From Bradyrhizobium sp. AT1 (GTDB lineage: Bacteria; Pseudomonadota; Alphaproteobacteria; Rhizobiales; Xanthobacteraceae): a DNA stretch of 64,000 nt. Location: NCBI RefSeq assembly GCF_001590795.1, contig NZ_JXDL01000001.1, forward strand, positions 2,755,937 through 2,819,936, read 5' to 3'. The notes under the pieces were generated by a model. The model saw only the letters and a list, made by a program, of their open reading frames with translations. It was not told the DNA's origin and did no database searches. A program made the position numbers and the translations under genes. Below are positions 19,390 to 28,813 of the stretch, in pieces; the first letter of the stretch is position 1; every line of letters starts with the position of its first letter.

Positions 19390-20772
19390 TCAGGCGATCA
19401 GCCGCGAGGCAAAATCGGGCAGCAGGCCTGCATCGCCGGCAAGCCGGAAATCGGCGCCTGTAATGCCCGACCGCGCCAGCCAGTCGTCGAATTCCGGCGC
19501 GCGGCGCAGACCGAAGACGTCACGGACATAGAGCGCGTCGTGAAAAGACGTTGATTGGTAGTTCAGCATGACGTCGTCGGCGCCAGGCACGCCCATGATG
19601 AAGGTGACGCCGGCAGCCGCGAGCAGCGTCAGCAGATTGTCCATGTCGTCCTGGTCCGCTTCCGCATGGTTGGTGTAGCAGATGTCGATCCCGAGCGGCA
19701 GGCCGAGCAGCTTGCCGCAGAAATGATCCTCCAGCCCGGCGCGGATGATTTCCTTGCCGTCGTAGAGATATTCCGGGCCGATGAAGCCGACCACGCTGTT
19801 GACCAGGAGCGGGGCGAAGGCGCGGGCCACCGCATAGGCGCGCGCCTCGCAGGTCTGCTGGTCGACGCCGTGATGGGCATTGGCGGACAGCGCCGAGCCC
19901 TGCCCGGTCTCGAAATACATCACGTTCTGGCCGACCGTGCCGCGCTTCTGCGACAGCCCGGCCTCCTGCGCCTCCTTGAGAAGCGCAAGGTCGATGCCGA
20001 AACTGCGGTTGGCGGCCTCGGTGCCGGAGACCGACTGGAAGACGAGGTCGACCGGCACGCCCTGCCCGATCAGCGACAGCGTCGTCGTGACATGGGTCAG
20101 CACGCAAGCCTGTGTCGGGATCTTCAGACGGGAGATGATCTCATCGAGCAGCCGCAGCAATTGCGCGATCACGGCCGGATCGTCGCTCGCGGGATTGATG
20201 CCGATGCAGGCATCGCCGGCCCCGAGCAGGATGCCGTCGAGGATCGAGGCGGTGATGCCCCTGGCATCGTCGAACGGATGGTTGGGCTGCAGCCGCGTGC
20301 TCATCCGGCCCTTCAGGCCGATGGTGTTGCGGAAGGCGGTCGTGACCTCGCATTTCCGTGCCGCCAGGATCAGATCCTGGTTGCGCATCAGTTTTGAGAC
20401 TGCGGCGGCCATCTCCGGGGTGATGCCGGGGGCCAGCCCCTTGAGGACCTCCGGCGTTGCGGCGTCCGACAGCAGCCAGTCGCGGAAAGCCCCCACCGTC
20501 AGGGATGCCACCGGCGCAAAAGCCTTGGCGTCATGGCTGTCGATGACGAGGCGGGTGACCTCGTCCGCCTCGTAGGGGATGACGGCTTCTTGCAGGAATT
20601 GGGCGAGCGGAACGTCGGCGAGCGCCATCCGCGCCGCGATCATCTGCTCGGCCGTATCGGCGGAGATCCCGGCCAGCCGGTCGCCGGAGCGCGGCGGCGT
20701 CGCCTTGGCGAGAAGATCGCGCAGATCCGGGAAAATGTGGGTCGTGGCGTCGATGCTGTGGCGGTAGACCAA
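19390..20772 (-). CDS. eutB: Ethanolamine ammonia-lyase large subunit
   Basis: 460-residue catalytic subunit of the adenosylcobalamin-dependent lyase. Family segments seen include LMRNQDLILAARKCEV, GRMSTRLQPNHPFDD, the long IGINPASDD and ETGQGSALSANAHHGVDQQT regions, and CYTNHAEADQDDMDNL. The start is a TTG at 20772 (leading into VYRHSI...) with GGAGAG 4 bases upstream. A second in-frame TTG at 20811 would add 13 residues without a ribosome site. First gene of eutB-hpnP-eutC. It lacks an adjacent eutA, a transporter or aldehyde dehydrogenase; the acetaldehyde must be handled elsewhere. Confidence 0.92.
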   Translation of the reverse strand: MVYRHSIDATTHIFPDLRDLLAKATPPRSGDRLAGISADTAEQMIAARMALADVPLAQFLQEAVIPYEADEVTRLVIDSHDAKAFAPVASLTVGAFRDWLLSDAATPEVLKGLAPGITPEMAAAVSKLMRNQDLILAARKCEVTTAFRNTIGLKGRMSTRLQPNHPFDDARGITASILDGILLGAGDACIGINPASDDPAVIAQLLRLLDEIISRLKIPTQACVLTHVTTTLSLIGQGVPVDLVFQSVSGTEAANRSFGIDLALLKEAQEAGLSQKRGTVGQNVMYFETGQGSALSANAHHGVDQQTCEARAYAVARAFAPLLVNSVVGFIGPEYLYDGKEIIRAGLEDHFCGKLLGLPLGIDICYTNHAEADQDDMDNLLTLLAAAGVTFIMGVPGADDVMLNYQSTSFHDALYVRDVFGLRRAPEFDDWLARSGITGADFRLAGDAGLLPDFASRLIA

Positions 20773-20995
20773 GGGTCTCTCCGGGGGGTGGTCGGCCAAC
20801 GGCCGACTCAAGGACTACAAGAAACTCTACATTCGGATCAAGACGCTGAAATAACTTACCTTTCCTTCGACCAAGGACGGAGGCGGCGGAGCGGCGCGTT
20901 AACGCCGCATCCATCTTCGTTCTGCATAGTTTTGCATCAATTTTGAACGCCCCCGTTCACCGGCCGCTTCAGGCCAATCCGGGCCCCTGAGTACC

Positions 20996-22735
20996 ATGAC
21001 ATCAGACCGATCTGGGAATGCCGCCAAGCTGGCCGGCCGCTTCACGCTTGCCACCAAGCTCTATGCGGTTTTCGCGCTGTTCGCGCTGCTGACGGCGGCG
21101 ATCGCGATGCTGTCCGACTACAACAGCCGCCGCGGCGCCGACCTCACCAATGCGATCGAGACCGCCAACGCCGCCGCGCTGAATGTCGAGCGGGTCAATT
21201 CGCTGGTCTATGCGGTCGTGATGGAATCGCGCGGCGTCTACATGTCGGCCGAGCCGGCCGTGGTGAAGAAATACGGCGAAGGCCTGCTCAAGTTCAACGC
21301 CCAGATTCTCGACGTCGTGAAGCGCTGGGAGACCATCGTCAGGGCCGACGATGCCGAGCAGTTCGCCACCTTCAAGAAGCGCATCGAGCAGTTCGTCGAG
21401 TTCCGCAAGGAGCTGGTGCGCCGCGGCGTCGAGGTCAACGCGGCCGCTGGCCGCGAATGGGGCGACAACGACGCCAACCGCGCCGTGCGCTCGGCGCTGA
21501 ACAAGGATCTCGAGGCGCTGTCCAAGGTCTATGCCGAGCGCGCCAGGCAGATCGCGCGCGAGACCGAGACCAACCGCACCCTCTCCTTCGTGCTGACCTG
21601 CCTCGGCGGCGTGGCGCTGGCTCTCGTCGTGATCGGCATCGTCATCATCGCCCGCTCGGTCGCCCGGCCGCTCGCCGCGATCACCGCCGCCATCAAGCAG
21701 GTCGCCGACGGCGCCGAGAACGTGGTGGTGCCGCACTCCCACCGTGCCGACGAGATCGGCGCGCTCGCCCGCGCGATCCAGGTGTTCCAGGAGGCCATGG
21801 GCCGCAACCGCAACCTCGCCTCGCAGGTCTCGCAGGATTCCGCCGCCCGCGAGCAGCGCGCCCGCCACATCGAGCGATCCGTCGAGGCGTTTGGCGAGGC
21901 GATCGGCGCCATCATGCGTGGCCTTAGCGACAACGCCGCCACCATGCGCGAGACCGCGCAGACCATCACCCGCGTCACCGCGGACGCCAACAGCCGCGCC
22001 GGCACGGCGGCGAACGCCACCGAGCAGGCCTCGCACAACGTCACCGCGGTGGCGGGCGCCGCCGAGGAGCTGTCGGCGTCGGTGGTCGAGATCGGCCGCC
22101 AGGTGCAGCAGAGCGCCGGCGCGGTCGAGCAGACCGGCCAGCGCACCGAGAAGTCGATCTCCGAGATCGAGAGCCTTGCCGCGGCCACGCAGCGCATCGA
22201 CGGCGTGCTCAGCCTGATCCAGGCGATCGCCGAGCAGACCAATCTGCTGGCGCTCAACGCCACCATCGAAGCCGCCCGCGCCGGCGATGCCGGCCGCGGC
22301 TTTGCCGTGGTCGCTCATGAGGTCAAGGCGCTCGCGGGCCAGACCGCCAAGGCGACCGCAGAGATCGGCGAGAACGTCGCGATGATCCAGGCCTCGACCC
22401 GCAACGCGGTCGACGCTGTGCGCGAAATCGGCGGCGCGGTGCGCGAGATCAACGAGGTCACCTCGGCGATCGCCGGCGCCATCGGTCAGCAGGACGCCGC
22501 CACGCGCGAGATCTCGTCCAACGCGCAAAGCGCCGCGCAAGGCAACGAGACGCTGGTCGCCAACATCACCTCGCTGCGCGATGCCATCGGCGAGACCGAT
22601 ACTGCGGCAGCCTCGGTGCTGACGGCCGCGAGCAGCCTGACGAAGACGGCGGACACGCTGTCGCGGGAAGTCGAGACCTTCTTCCAGAACCTGCGCGCGG
22701 GGTCGGCGGACGGCCGCATCGCCAAGGCGGGATGA
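20996..22735 (+). CDS. Methyl-accepting chemotaxis protein
   Basis: 579-residue membrane chemoreceptor. TM1 is about residues 20-40, a periplasmic helical sensor domain follows (about 41-195), TM2 is about 198-220, then a HAMP domain and a long coiled-coil signalling domain. The conserved hairpin tip (about residues 410-440) reads [20 protein letters not shown]. No C-terminal CheR/CheB-binding pentapeptide is seen. The periplasmic part is of the four-helix-bundle kind with many Ala/Glu/Arg. Ligand unknown. Divergent from eutB with about 220 bases between, but no evidence of functional linkage. Confidence 0.9.
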   Translation: MTSDRSGNAAKLAGRFTLATKLYAVFALFALLTAAIAMLSDYNSRRGADLTNAIETANAAALNVERVNSLVYAVVMESRGVYMSAEPAVVKKYGEGLLKFNAQILDVVKRWETIVRADDAEQFATFKKRIEQFVEFRKELVRRGVEVNAAAGREWGDNDANRAVRSALNKDLEALSKVYAERARQIARETETNRTLSFVLTCLGGVALALVVIGIVIIARSVARPLAAITAAIKQVADGAENVVVPHSHRADEIGALARAIQVFQEAMGRNRNLASQVSQDSAAREQRARHIERSVEAFGEAIGAIMRGLSDNAATMRETAQTITRVTADANSRAGTAANATEQASHNVTAVAGAAEELSASVVEIGRQVQQSAGAVEQTGQRTEKSISEIESLAAATQRIDGVLSLIQAIAEQTNLLALNATIEAARAGDAGRGFAVVAHEVKALAGQTAKATAEIGENVAMIQASTRNAVDAVREIGGAVREINEVTSAIAGAIGQQDAATREISSNAQSAAQGNETLVANITSLRDAIGETDTAAASVLTAASSLTKTADTLSREVETFFQNLRAGSADGRIAKAG

Positions 22736-22987
22736 CGGCGCGGACGTCGCCGCCAGGCGGCAGCGCGCCCTCCCAACAAAAAAACTGCAAAACAACCCCA
22801 TGCACAGTAGACGGGGTCAAGTCTTTCAATGACTTGATGGCCCCCCGCGAAACCTGCCCTCGTTACCGTATTGATTTTGACTCGTCGGGCAAAACAGGGG
22901 CACGATGCGGTCATGCAGTGCTGAACGAGACGGCGCGTGCCGGCGCGGTTGACTTGTGAGATTGCAAAAGAAAAACAAAGGAATCCC

Positions 22988-24505
22988 ATGAGCCAGACGC
23001 GGCGCGTTCTCTCGGCGCAGGTCGCCCACGAGACCAACACTTTCTCGATCATTCCGACGACACTTGACGACTATCGCAAACGGCTGTTCCTGCGTGACGG
23101 CGAAATCGCCGCGGCGCTGGCCGACACGAGAATGGAGATCGCCGCGCATCTGGCCGCGGCCGAACGTTACGGCTGGACCTTGGTGCAGCCGGTCGCCGCT
23201 GCGGCCACCCCATCCGGGAAGGTGACGGCCGAGTGCTGGGCCGAGTTGCAGCGCCTGGTCTTTGCAGCCTGCGAAGCCGGGCCGCTCGACGGCGTCATCC
23301 TGGCCTTGCACGGCGCCATGGTGACCGAGACCGACGACGACGCCGAAGGCGCGCTGCTCGAAGGATTGCGCAAGCGTCTGGGCGAAACCATTCCGATCGC
23401 GGTGACGCTCGATCTGCATGCCAACGTCACCGAGCGTATGGGCCGGCTGGCCAGCATCATGCTGCCCTACCGTACCTACCCGCACATCGACCAGTACGAG
23501 ACGGCGTACCGCGCCGCCGAGCTGCTGCAGTCGGCGATGGACGGCACGACCCGCCCGAAAGTCTTCCGCTCGCAGCCGGCTCTGCTCGACGGCTGCAATC
23601 ACGGACGCACCCAGGGCGGCGTGATGAGCGACCTCTTGGCGCGCGCCGCGGAGATGCAGGCGCAAACGCCCGGCCTGTTGTCCGTCGACGTCTGCGCAGG
23701 CTTCAGCCGCTCGGATATCGCCGAGGTCGGCCCCAGCGTTCAGGTCACCTACGATGCCTCCCACAACGCCGCCGAGACCGCCGCGCGGCAGGCCGCGGCC
23801 GCGCTCGAGGACGAGATGGTCCGCCGCCGCGCCGAAGTCACTGTCACGGCGCTCGACCTGCCGGCCGCGACCAAGCTTGCCGCCGAAGCCGCGGCCGATG
23901 TCGCCGACACCCGCCCCCTCGTGATCGCCGACTTCAGCGACAATCCGGGCTCGGGCGCCTACGGCGATGGCATCCGCCTGCTCGAGGCGCTCCTGCAGGC
24001 CGAAATCCGCGGCGTGCTGTTCGGCGTCCTCGGCGATCCCGATGCCGCTTCCCGCTGCCATGAAGCGGGCCTTGGAGCGAGCCTGGATGTCGTTCTCGGC
24101 GCCAAGCGCCATCCCGAAAGCTACGGACCTCCGCTGACGCTGACCGGGCGGGTGACCGGCCTGTCGGACGGTGCCTTTGTCTGCGAGGGGCCGATGAATG
24201 CCGGTCAGCCCATGACGCTGGGCGAGAGCGCCCTGCTCGAGGTCAACGGCATCTCGATCGCGATCTCGACCAACACGCTGCAGACCTACGATCAGGAGAT
24301 GTTCCGAATTCTCGGCGCAGAACCGGCTCGATTCCGCATCGTTGCCGTCAAGTCAGCGCACCACTTCCGGGCCGCCTTCGGGCCGATGGCCAAGCAGGTG
24401 ATCCTGGCCGACAGCGGCGGCCTTGCCACCTTCGATCACAGCAAGCTCACGTACCGAAAGGTCCGCCGTCCGATCTGGCCGCTCGACGAGATCGTGCCGG
24501 GTTGA
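22988..24505 (+). CDS. M81 family metallopeptidase (MlrC-like)
   Basis: 505 residues. This family includes MlrC, the zinc peptidase that acts on linearised microcystin; most members have unknown substrates. Metal-binding-type motifs are visible: HETNTF (H14, E15), LDLHANVTERM and YPHIDQYE, then a C-terminal domain with GLSDGAFVCEGPMN. The start is the ATG at 22988, preceded by AAAGGAA; the frame stays open to 22937 but without a ribosome site. It stands alone: the upstream gap of 252 bases ends the chemoreceptor, and the downstream patch is foreign-looking. Confidence 0.85.
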   Translation: MSQTRRVLSAQVAHETNTFSIIPTTLDDYRKRLFLRDGEIAAALADTRMEIAAHLAAAERYGWTLVQPVAAAATPSGKVTAECWAELQRLVFAACEAGPLDGVILALHGAMVTETDDDAEGALLEGLRKRLGETIPIAVTLDLHANVTERMGRLASIMLPYRTYPHIDQYETAYRAAELLQSAMDGTTRPKVFRSQPALLDGCNHGRTQGGVMSDLLARAAEMQAQTPGLLSVDVCAGFSRSDIAEVGPSVQVTYDASHNAAETAARQAAAALEDEMVRRRAEVTVTALDLPAATKLAAEAAADVADTRPLVIADFSDNPGSGAYGDGIRLLEALLQAEIRGVLFGVLGDPDAASRCHEAGLGASLDVVLGAKRHPESYGPPLTLTGRVTGLSDGAFVCEGPMNAGQPMTLGESALLEVNGISIAISTNTLQTYDQEMFRILGAEPARFRIVAVKSAHHFRAAFGPMAKQVILADSGGLATFDHSKLTYRKVRRPIWPLDEIVPG

Positions 24506-24607
24506 GCCTATCGGCCGCGCTTCGATTGGTGGTTCGGCTCGTCCCGTGACGCGACGCGCGGACTCTTGCGCGAGGCGCGCAAGCAGCAGTCCGCCTCGTT
24601 TCGACTT

Positions 24608-24618
24608 GACAACTTGTC
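24608..24618. promoter_or_regulatory. Palindrome upstream of the nuclease-like gene
   Basis: GACAACTTGTC is an 11-base perfect palindrome around a central C. It overlaps a TTGACA hexamer (24606-24611) about 90 bases before the GTG of the next gene. It could be an operator over a -35 box, but no good -10 lies at the usual spacing. Confidence 0.25.
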
Positions 24619-24702
24619 TATAGATAAATGGACTGCGAGCTGGTTGTCGAGCAAACGCGCCAGAATGAATTGTAGGCAGCGGACCAAACGCGAGGGGCGG
24701 TT

Positions 24703-25953
24703 GTGCGCAACATCTTCGATCAGTACACACAACCTGAGAATCGCGTCACCCACGCATTGATGACCTCCCTTCAACGAGATAGGAGGCTCCTCAGACTATT
24801 TTTGCGTGAGCTTCTGGGAGTAACACCGCCATGTCGTCCCGACAAACTCACTGTCCTTGAACAGCAATACCCAGACGAAGAGGAGCCCAGCGAGGAAGAG
24901 TTGGAGAGGCGCGGCATTCCTGACGGATGGATCTTTGATGATACAGGCTGGTGCGTTTTCATCGAAAGCAAGGTGACCGCCAAGCTGGGCATCGATCAGA
25001 TCAAGCGTCACCGCAGCACTGCCGAGCGTCGGGGCTTCAATCAGATCACTGCAGTTGCTATTGCCGCACGGCTGCCGTCTATCTTACCCGCTGATACCAT
25101 ACTGCTGGAATGGCGTGACATCTACGCTTGGTTACGTCGACACGCCCCCAGTAGCGAATGGGCTGCAAGCACGGCGGACTATTTGGAAATCGCTGAGGCA
25201 AAGCTGATTGACAGCGAACGGTTTGTGGAGGGCACGTTGACGATGTTTTCCGGTTTCCCGTTTGGACACGATCGTCCCTTCACCTACCTTGAGGGTAAGC
25301 GCGTGCTTAAGCTATCGATGGAGGATTTGAGACATCGCAGTGATCTCCGCGAAAAGCTCCGAATGAATCCTAAAGCACCAGGCCGTTCCGCGATCACCGG
25401 ACGCCGCAGCGATGCAGTGTGGGATTTCCTGTCGCTCACCCGGGCGGGGGAAGCTGAGACCTTCACCAACTATCCCCACCTAACCCTTGGTATTGTGGCA
25501 CAAGCCGTTGAGGCGATGGTAACGGTGCCCAATTCGGTCAACAGCACCATGCGGCGCAATTTGATCGAGCTAGGTGAGGCAGGCTTTCAATCGCTAACAA
25601 GTGGCGTCGTCAAGAATCTGAAGCCAATTTTGCGCAAATGCCCGGGTGCGGCCCCGTGGGGGCGCGGTGTACAACGGCGTTACCCCTCTCAGAGAGCTAC
25701 GCCGTATATCGATGCCCGAATAGATTTTGACTTGCGAACTGCTGTTCCTCGGAGCGGTACTCCAAAGGTGCAGCCTAGATGGTTATCCGCCGCTTATAAC
25801 TCGTTTGTACACAAGGCTGGTTCTAACTATCAGATGCAAATGGGGGTGCTATTCCGCTATGACCGCTGCCCTCAATTGCGGGAGGCCGATGCTCTCGACT
25901 TGATAGCTGAAGCTTGGATTGCCTGTAAGCCACTCATCGATTTGGCGCGATGA
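24703..25953 (+). CDS. Putative PD-(D/E)XK nuclease, orphan accessory gene
   Basis: 416 residues; no exact family recognised. The N-terminal third resembles PD-(D/E)XK nucleases: a helix containing E12 (QPENRVTHALM), an acidic linker (about 58-70), then GIPDGWIFDDTGWCVFIESKV, which gives D74 and the E88-S-K90 strand, followed by a Q/H-rich helix (IDQIKRHRSTAERRGF). The C-terminal 250 residues have no motif I can name. The start is a GTG with GAGGGG upstream. Base and codon use are visibly more AT-rich than the neighbours, and the gene sits alone next to a decayed gene fragment, both signs of transfer. It might be a solitary defence or repair nuclease; this is inference. Confidence 0.6.
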   Translation: MRNIFDQYTQPENRVTHALMTSLQRDRRLLRLFLRELLGVTPPCRPDKLTVLEQQYPDEEEPSEEELERRGIPDGWIFDDTGWCVFIESKVTAKLGIDQIKRHRSTAERRGFNQITAVAIAARLPSILPADTILLEWRDIYAWLRRHAPSSEWAASTADYLEIAEAKLIDSERFVEGTLTMFSGFPFGHDRPFTYLEGKRVLKLSMEDLRHRSDLREKLRMNPKAPGRSAITGRRSDAVWDFLSLTRAGEAETFTNYPHLTLGIVAQAVEAMVTVPNSVNSTMRRNLIELGEAGFQSLTSGVVKNLKPILRKCPGAAPWGRGVQRRYPSQRATPYIDARIDFDLRTAVPRSGTPKVQPRWLSAAYNSFVHKAGSNYQMQMGVLFRYDRCPQLREADALDLIAEAWIACKPLIDLAR

Positions 25954-25954
25954 T

Positions 25955-26125
25955 GCGCGGCGCGGGAGCGCGCGTAGACGTAGGCACGGGCAAGGAAGGT
26001 GCCCTGGGAGATGCCGGCCGCGCCATGGATTTGGATGGCACGGCGCCATGCTGGACACCACGATCTTGGCTGCGGCGACCAAATCGCCGGCCTTGTTGCT
26101 GTCGCGGTCCATCTTGGCATGGGTT
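25955..26125 (-). pseudogene. Decayed C-terminal fragment of an acyl-CoA dehydrogenase
   Basis: Read on the minus strand from about 26125, the sequence gives KMDRDSNKAGDLVAAAKIVV. After a frame change it gives [19 protein letters not shown] and AYVYARSR. The intact acyl-CoA dehydrogenase at 29918-31132 has [39 protein letters not shown] and AYVYARF in the same order near its C-terminus. The fragment is frameshifted, has lost about ten residues between the two blocks, has no start or N-terminal part, and ends abruptly beside the stop of the nuclease-like gene. Confidence 0.75.
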
Positions 26126-26144
26126 CTTGGACACCGCGCAAAGC

Positions 26145-26173
26145 GAAAAACCTCGGCACGACGGCCGAGGTTT
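26145..26173 (-). terminator. Terminator of the cupin-alcohol dehydrogenase operon
   Basis: On the minus strand, arms AACCTCGG and CCGAGGTT enclose an 8-base loop and are followed by TTTTTCG, 130 bases after the dehydrogenase stop. It marks the border between the operon and the decayed fragment. Confidence 0.65.
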
Positions 26174-26303
26174 GCGACACAGCTCGCGTACATCCGGCAA
26201 GCCAATCGTCGAGTGGCACCATAGCGATGGATTTTGAACGGATGATGACGGGATGGCATCGACAAGATGTCGCTTCAGAGGAGATCGATGCCCTCCCCTG
26301 TCG

Positions 26304-27320
26304 TCACACCGTCAACAGCGTCTTGATCGCGCGGCGCTCATCCATCGCCTTGTAGCCTTCGGAGACCTGGTCGATCGGCAGCGTGAGATCGAACACCTTG
26401 CCCGGCTGGATCCGGCCCTGAAGCACCCGGTCCATCAGGTCAGGCAGGAAGCGGCGCACCGGGGCAGGACCGCCCATCATACGCCGCTGGCCGAAGAACA
26501 AGGCCTGGCCGTCGAAGGTCACGCCATGGGGAACGCCGACATAGCCGATCGTGCCGCCTGGGCGTGCGCATTCGAGCGCCTGCGACATCGCCTCCTGCGT
26601 TCCGACGCATTCGAGCACCGAGTCCGCGCCGACGCCGCGCGTCAGCTCCTTGACGCGCGCGATGCCTTCCGCGCCGCGCTCGACCACGATATCGGTCGCG
26701 CCGAACTCTTTGGCGAGCGCCTGCCGCGTCGCGTGGCGGCTCATGGCAATGATGCGCTCCGCACCCATCTCCTTCGCCGCGAGCACGCCCATCAGGCCGA
26801 CCGCGCCATCGCCGACCACCGCGACCACCGAGCCTTGCTTCACGTTGGCGGCGTCGGCCGCGTACCAGCCGGTGCCGAGCACGTCGGAGGTTGCGAGCAG
26901 ATGCGGGATGAGATCGCGTCCCGGCATCTCGCGGGTCGCGACCAGCGTGCCGTCCGCTAGGGGGACGCGCGCGTAGGGCGCCTGCGCGCCCGACATGAAC
27001 TCGCGCTGCTCGCACGAGGACTGGAAACCGAACTTGCAATGCGGACAGGTGTTGTCCGACAGGCAGAACGAGCCAACCACGAACTGGCCGGGCTTGATCG
27101 TCCGCACCGCGCTGCCGATTTCGACGACGACGCCGCAATATTCGTGGCCCATATGCGCGGGGCCTTCGTTCGGCTGGAGACCGCGATAGGGCCAGAGATC
27201 GGAGCCGCAGATGCAGGTCGCCGACAGCTTGATGATGGCGTCGGTCGGCTTGACGATCTTGGGATCGTCGACGGCTTCATAGCGGACATCGCCGGGTCCA
27301 TGGAGCACAGTTGCTTTCAT
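26304..27320 (-). CDS. Zinc-dependent alcohol dehydrogenase (MDR family)
   Basis: 338 residues. Medium-chain dehydrogenase/reductase with catalytic-zinc ligands C38 and H59-E60 (CICGSD, GHEYCG). Structural-zinc cysteines are C86, C92, C95 and C103. The NAD(P)-binding fold starts near residue 150 (VVAVVGDGAVGLMG). The start is the ATG at 27320, with GGAGA placed 6-7 bases upstream; an ATG two codons earlier is too close to that site. It follows the cupin gene by two bases. Substrate is unknown; related proteins act on alcohols or quinones. Confidence 0.88.
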   Translation of the reverse strand: MKATVLHGPGDVRYEAVDDPKIVKPTDAIIKLSATCICGSDLWPYRGLQPNEGPAHMGHEYCGVVVEIGSAVRTIKPGQFVVGSFCLSDNTCPHCKFGFQSSCEQREFMSGAQAPYARVPLADGTLVATREMPGRDLIPHLLATSDVLGTGWYAADAANVKQGSVVAVVGDGAVGLMGVLAAKEMGAERIIAMSRHATRQALAKEFGATDIVVERGAEGIARVKELTRGVGADSVLECVGTQEAMSQALECARPGGTIGYVGVPHGVTFDGQALFFGQRRMMGGPAPVRRFLPDLMDRVLQGRIQPGKVFDLTLPIDQVSEGYKAMDERRAIKTLLTV

Positions 27321-27322
27321 GG

Positions 27323-27736
27323 TCATTCTCCTTTGCCGGCGCGATCGTCGTACTGCTGATCCGTCACCTTCTCCAGCCATTCGACCGGATTGCCGTTGAG
27401 CGCCTCCTGGATCGCGATATGGCTCATGGCCGCCTTTGGCGACGCGCCGTGCCAGTGCTTCTCACCGGGTTCGAACGAGACCACGTCGCCGGGACGGATC
27501 TCCTCGATCGGACCGCCCCAACGCTGCACGAGGCCGAGGCCGGAGGTGACGACGAGCGTCTGGCCGAACGGATGCGTGTGCCAGGCCGTGCGCGCGCCGG
27601 GCTCGAAAGTGACGTGATTGCCGGCGACGCGCGAAGGCTCGATGGCCGGAAACAGCGGGTCGATACGGACCGTGCCGGTGAAATACTCCGCGGGCGCCTT
27701 GGCCGACGGTTGAGAGCCTGCTTGCCGAATTTGCAT
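27323..27736 (-). CDS. Cupin-domain protein
   Basis: 137-residue single-domain cupin. Metal-binding motifs are visible: the first, [19 protein letters not shown]; the second, [17 protein letters not shown]. Such small cupins occur with oxidoreductases and resemble the cupin-type (R)-mandelonitrile-lyase/quercetinase-like group. An excellent AAGGAGG precedes the ATG. It forms a two-gene operon with the alcohol dehydrogenase and is divergent from a LysR regulator 132 bases away, which is the likely controller. Confidence 0.85.
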   Translation of the reverse strand: MQIRQAGSQPSAKAPAEYFTGTVRIDPLFPAIEPSRVAGNHVTFEPGARTAWHTHPFGQTLVVTSGLGLVQRWGGPIEEIRPGDVVSFEPGEKHWHGASPKAAMSHIAIQEALNGNPVEWLEKVTDQQYDDRAGKGE

Positions 27737-27868
27737 CTGAGCCTCCTTGATGTTGTCTGCAGCGATGGCCAGCGCCGTCCGCGGCCACACATAGGCCCGC
27801 CGGCGGCATTCGATTAGCCACGGCAATTCGCTTGCATTGATCGACCTGGGCCATGAATAATCGAGGCC

Positions 27869-28783
27869 ATGGCAAACCAGGATTTCAACGACCTGCTGGC
27901 GTTCGTGGCGGTCGCCCGCGAGCGCAGCTTCACCAGGGCCGCCGCGAAACTCGGCATCGTGCAGTCGACGCTCAGCCATACGATCAAGCGCCTGGAATCG
28001 CAGATGGGCCTGCGCCTGCTGACGCGCACGACGCGCAGCGTCGGGCTGACCGAGGCCGGCGAGCGGCTGCTGCAATCCGTTGCCCCCCGCATCGAGGAGA
28101 TCGAGCGCGACATCGCCGCGCTGATGTCGCTGCGCGACAAGCCGTCCGGCACCATCCGGATCACGCTTTCGGACCATGCCCTGAACACAGCCGTCTGGCC
28201 GAAGCTCGCGCCGGTCCTGAAGACCTATCCCGACATCAAGGTCGAATTCAGCCTCGACACGGCCTTCCGCAACATCGTCGAGGACGGCTTCGATGCAGGC
28301 GTGCGCCTCGGCGAGAGCGTCGAGAAGGACATGATCGCGGTGCGCGTCGGCCCGGACTGGCGGCTCGTGGCGGTCGCCTCGCCGGCCTATCTTAGGGAGC
28401 ATCCGAAACCGAAGCACCCGCAAGACCTGCTGAAGCACGTCTGCATCAAGCGCCGCGCGGCGGCCGGCGGCCATTACGTCTGGGAGTTCGCCAAGGGCGG
28501 TTCTGACCTCAGGGTGCGCGTCGAGGGGCAACTGGCCTTCAACGACTCGCACGCGATGATCGACGCCGCCGTGAAAGGCTTCGGCATCGCCTATCTCCCC
28601 GAAGACATGGTGGCGCGGCAGGTCCGCTCCGGCGAGCTCGTCGTCGTGCTCGACGACTGGTCGCCGAAATTCGACGGCTACTACCTCTATTACCCGACGT
28701 CCCGGCAGAATTCGGCGGCGTTCAAGGTGATCGTCGAGGCGCTACGTCATCACGAGGCGCGAAGACGACGCGGCCAGGCGTGA
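27869..28783 (+). CDS. LysR-family transcriptional regulator
   Basis: 304 residues. Winged helix-turn-helix at residues 1-60 ([32 protein letters not shown]). Residues 90-295 form the type-2 periplasmic-binding-like effector domain. It belongs to the subgroup with [14 protein letters not shown]. It is divergent from the cupin-alcohol dehydrogenase operon and probably regulates it; the effector is unknown. Confidence 0.9.
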   Translation: MANQDFNDLLAFVAVARERSFTRAAAKLGIVQSTLSHTIKRLESQMGLRLLTRTTRSVGLTEAGERLLQSVAPRIEEIERDIAALMSLRDKPSGTIRITLSDHALNTAVWPKLAPVLKTYPDIKVEFSLDTAFRNIVEDGFDAGVRLGESVEKDMIAVRVGPDWRLVAVASPAYLREHPKPKHPQDLLKHVCIKRRAAAGGHYVWEFAKGGSDLRVRVEGQLAFNDSHAMIDAAVKGFGIAYLPEDMVARQVRSGELVVVLDDWSPKFDGYYLYYPTSRQNSAAFKVIVEALRHHEARRRRGQA

Positions 28784-28813
28784 GGCGTCGACCCACGCCC
28801 ATCACCATGCCCC

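Noticed and set aside
26145..26173. Hairpin as an attachment-site-like border of the nuclease patch
   Set aside because: It has a T-run on the minus strand and fits a terminator for the alcohol dehydrogenase operon; no matching copy was seen at the other edge of the patch.
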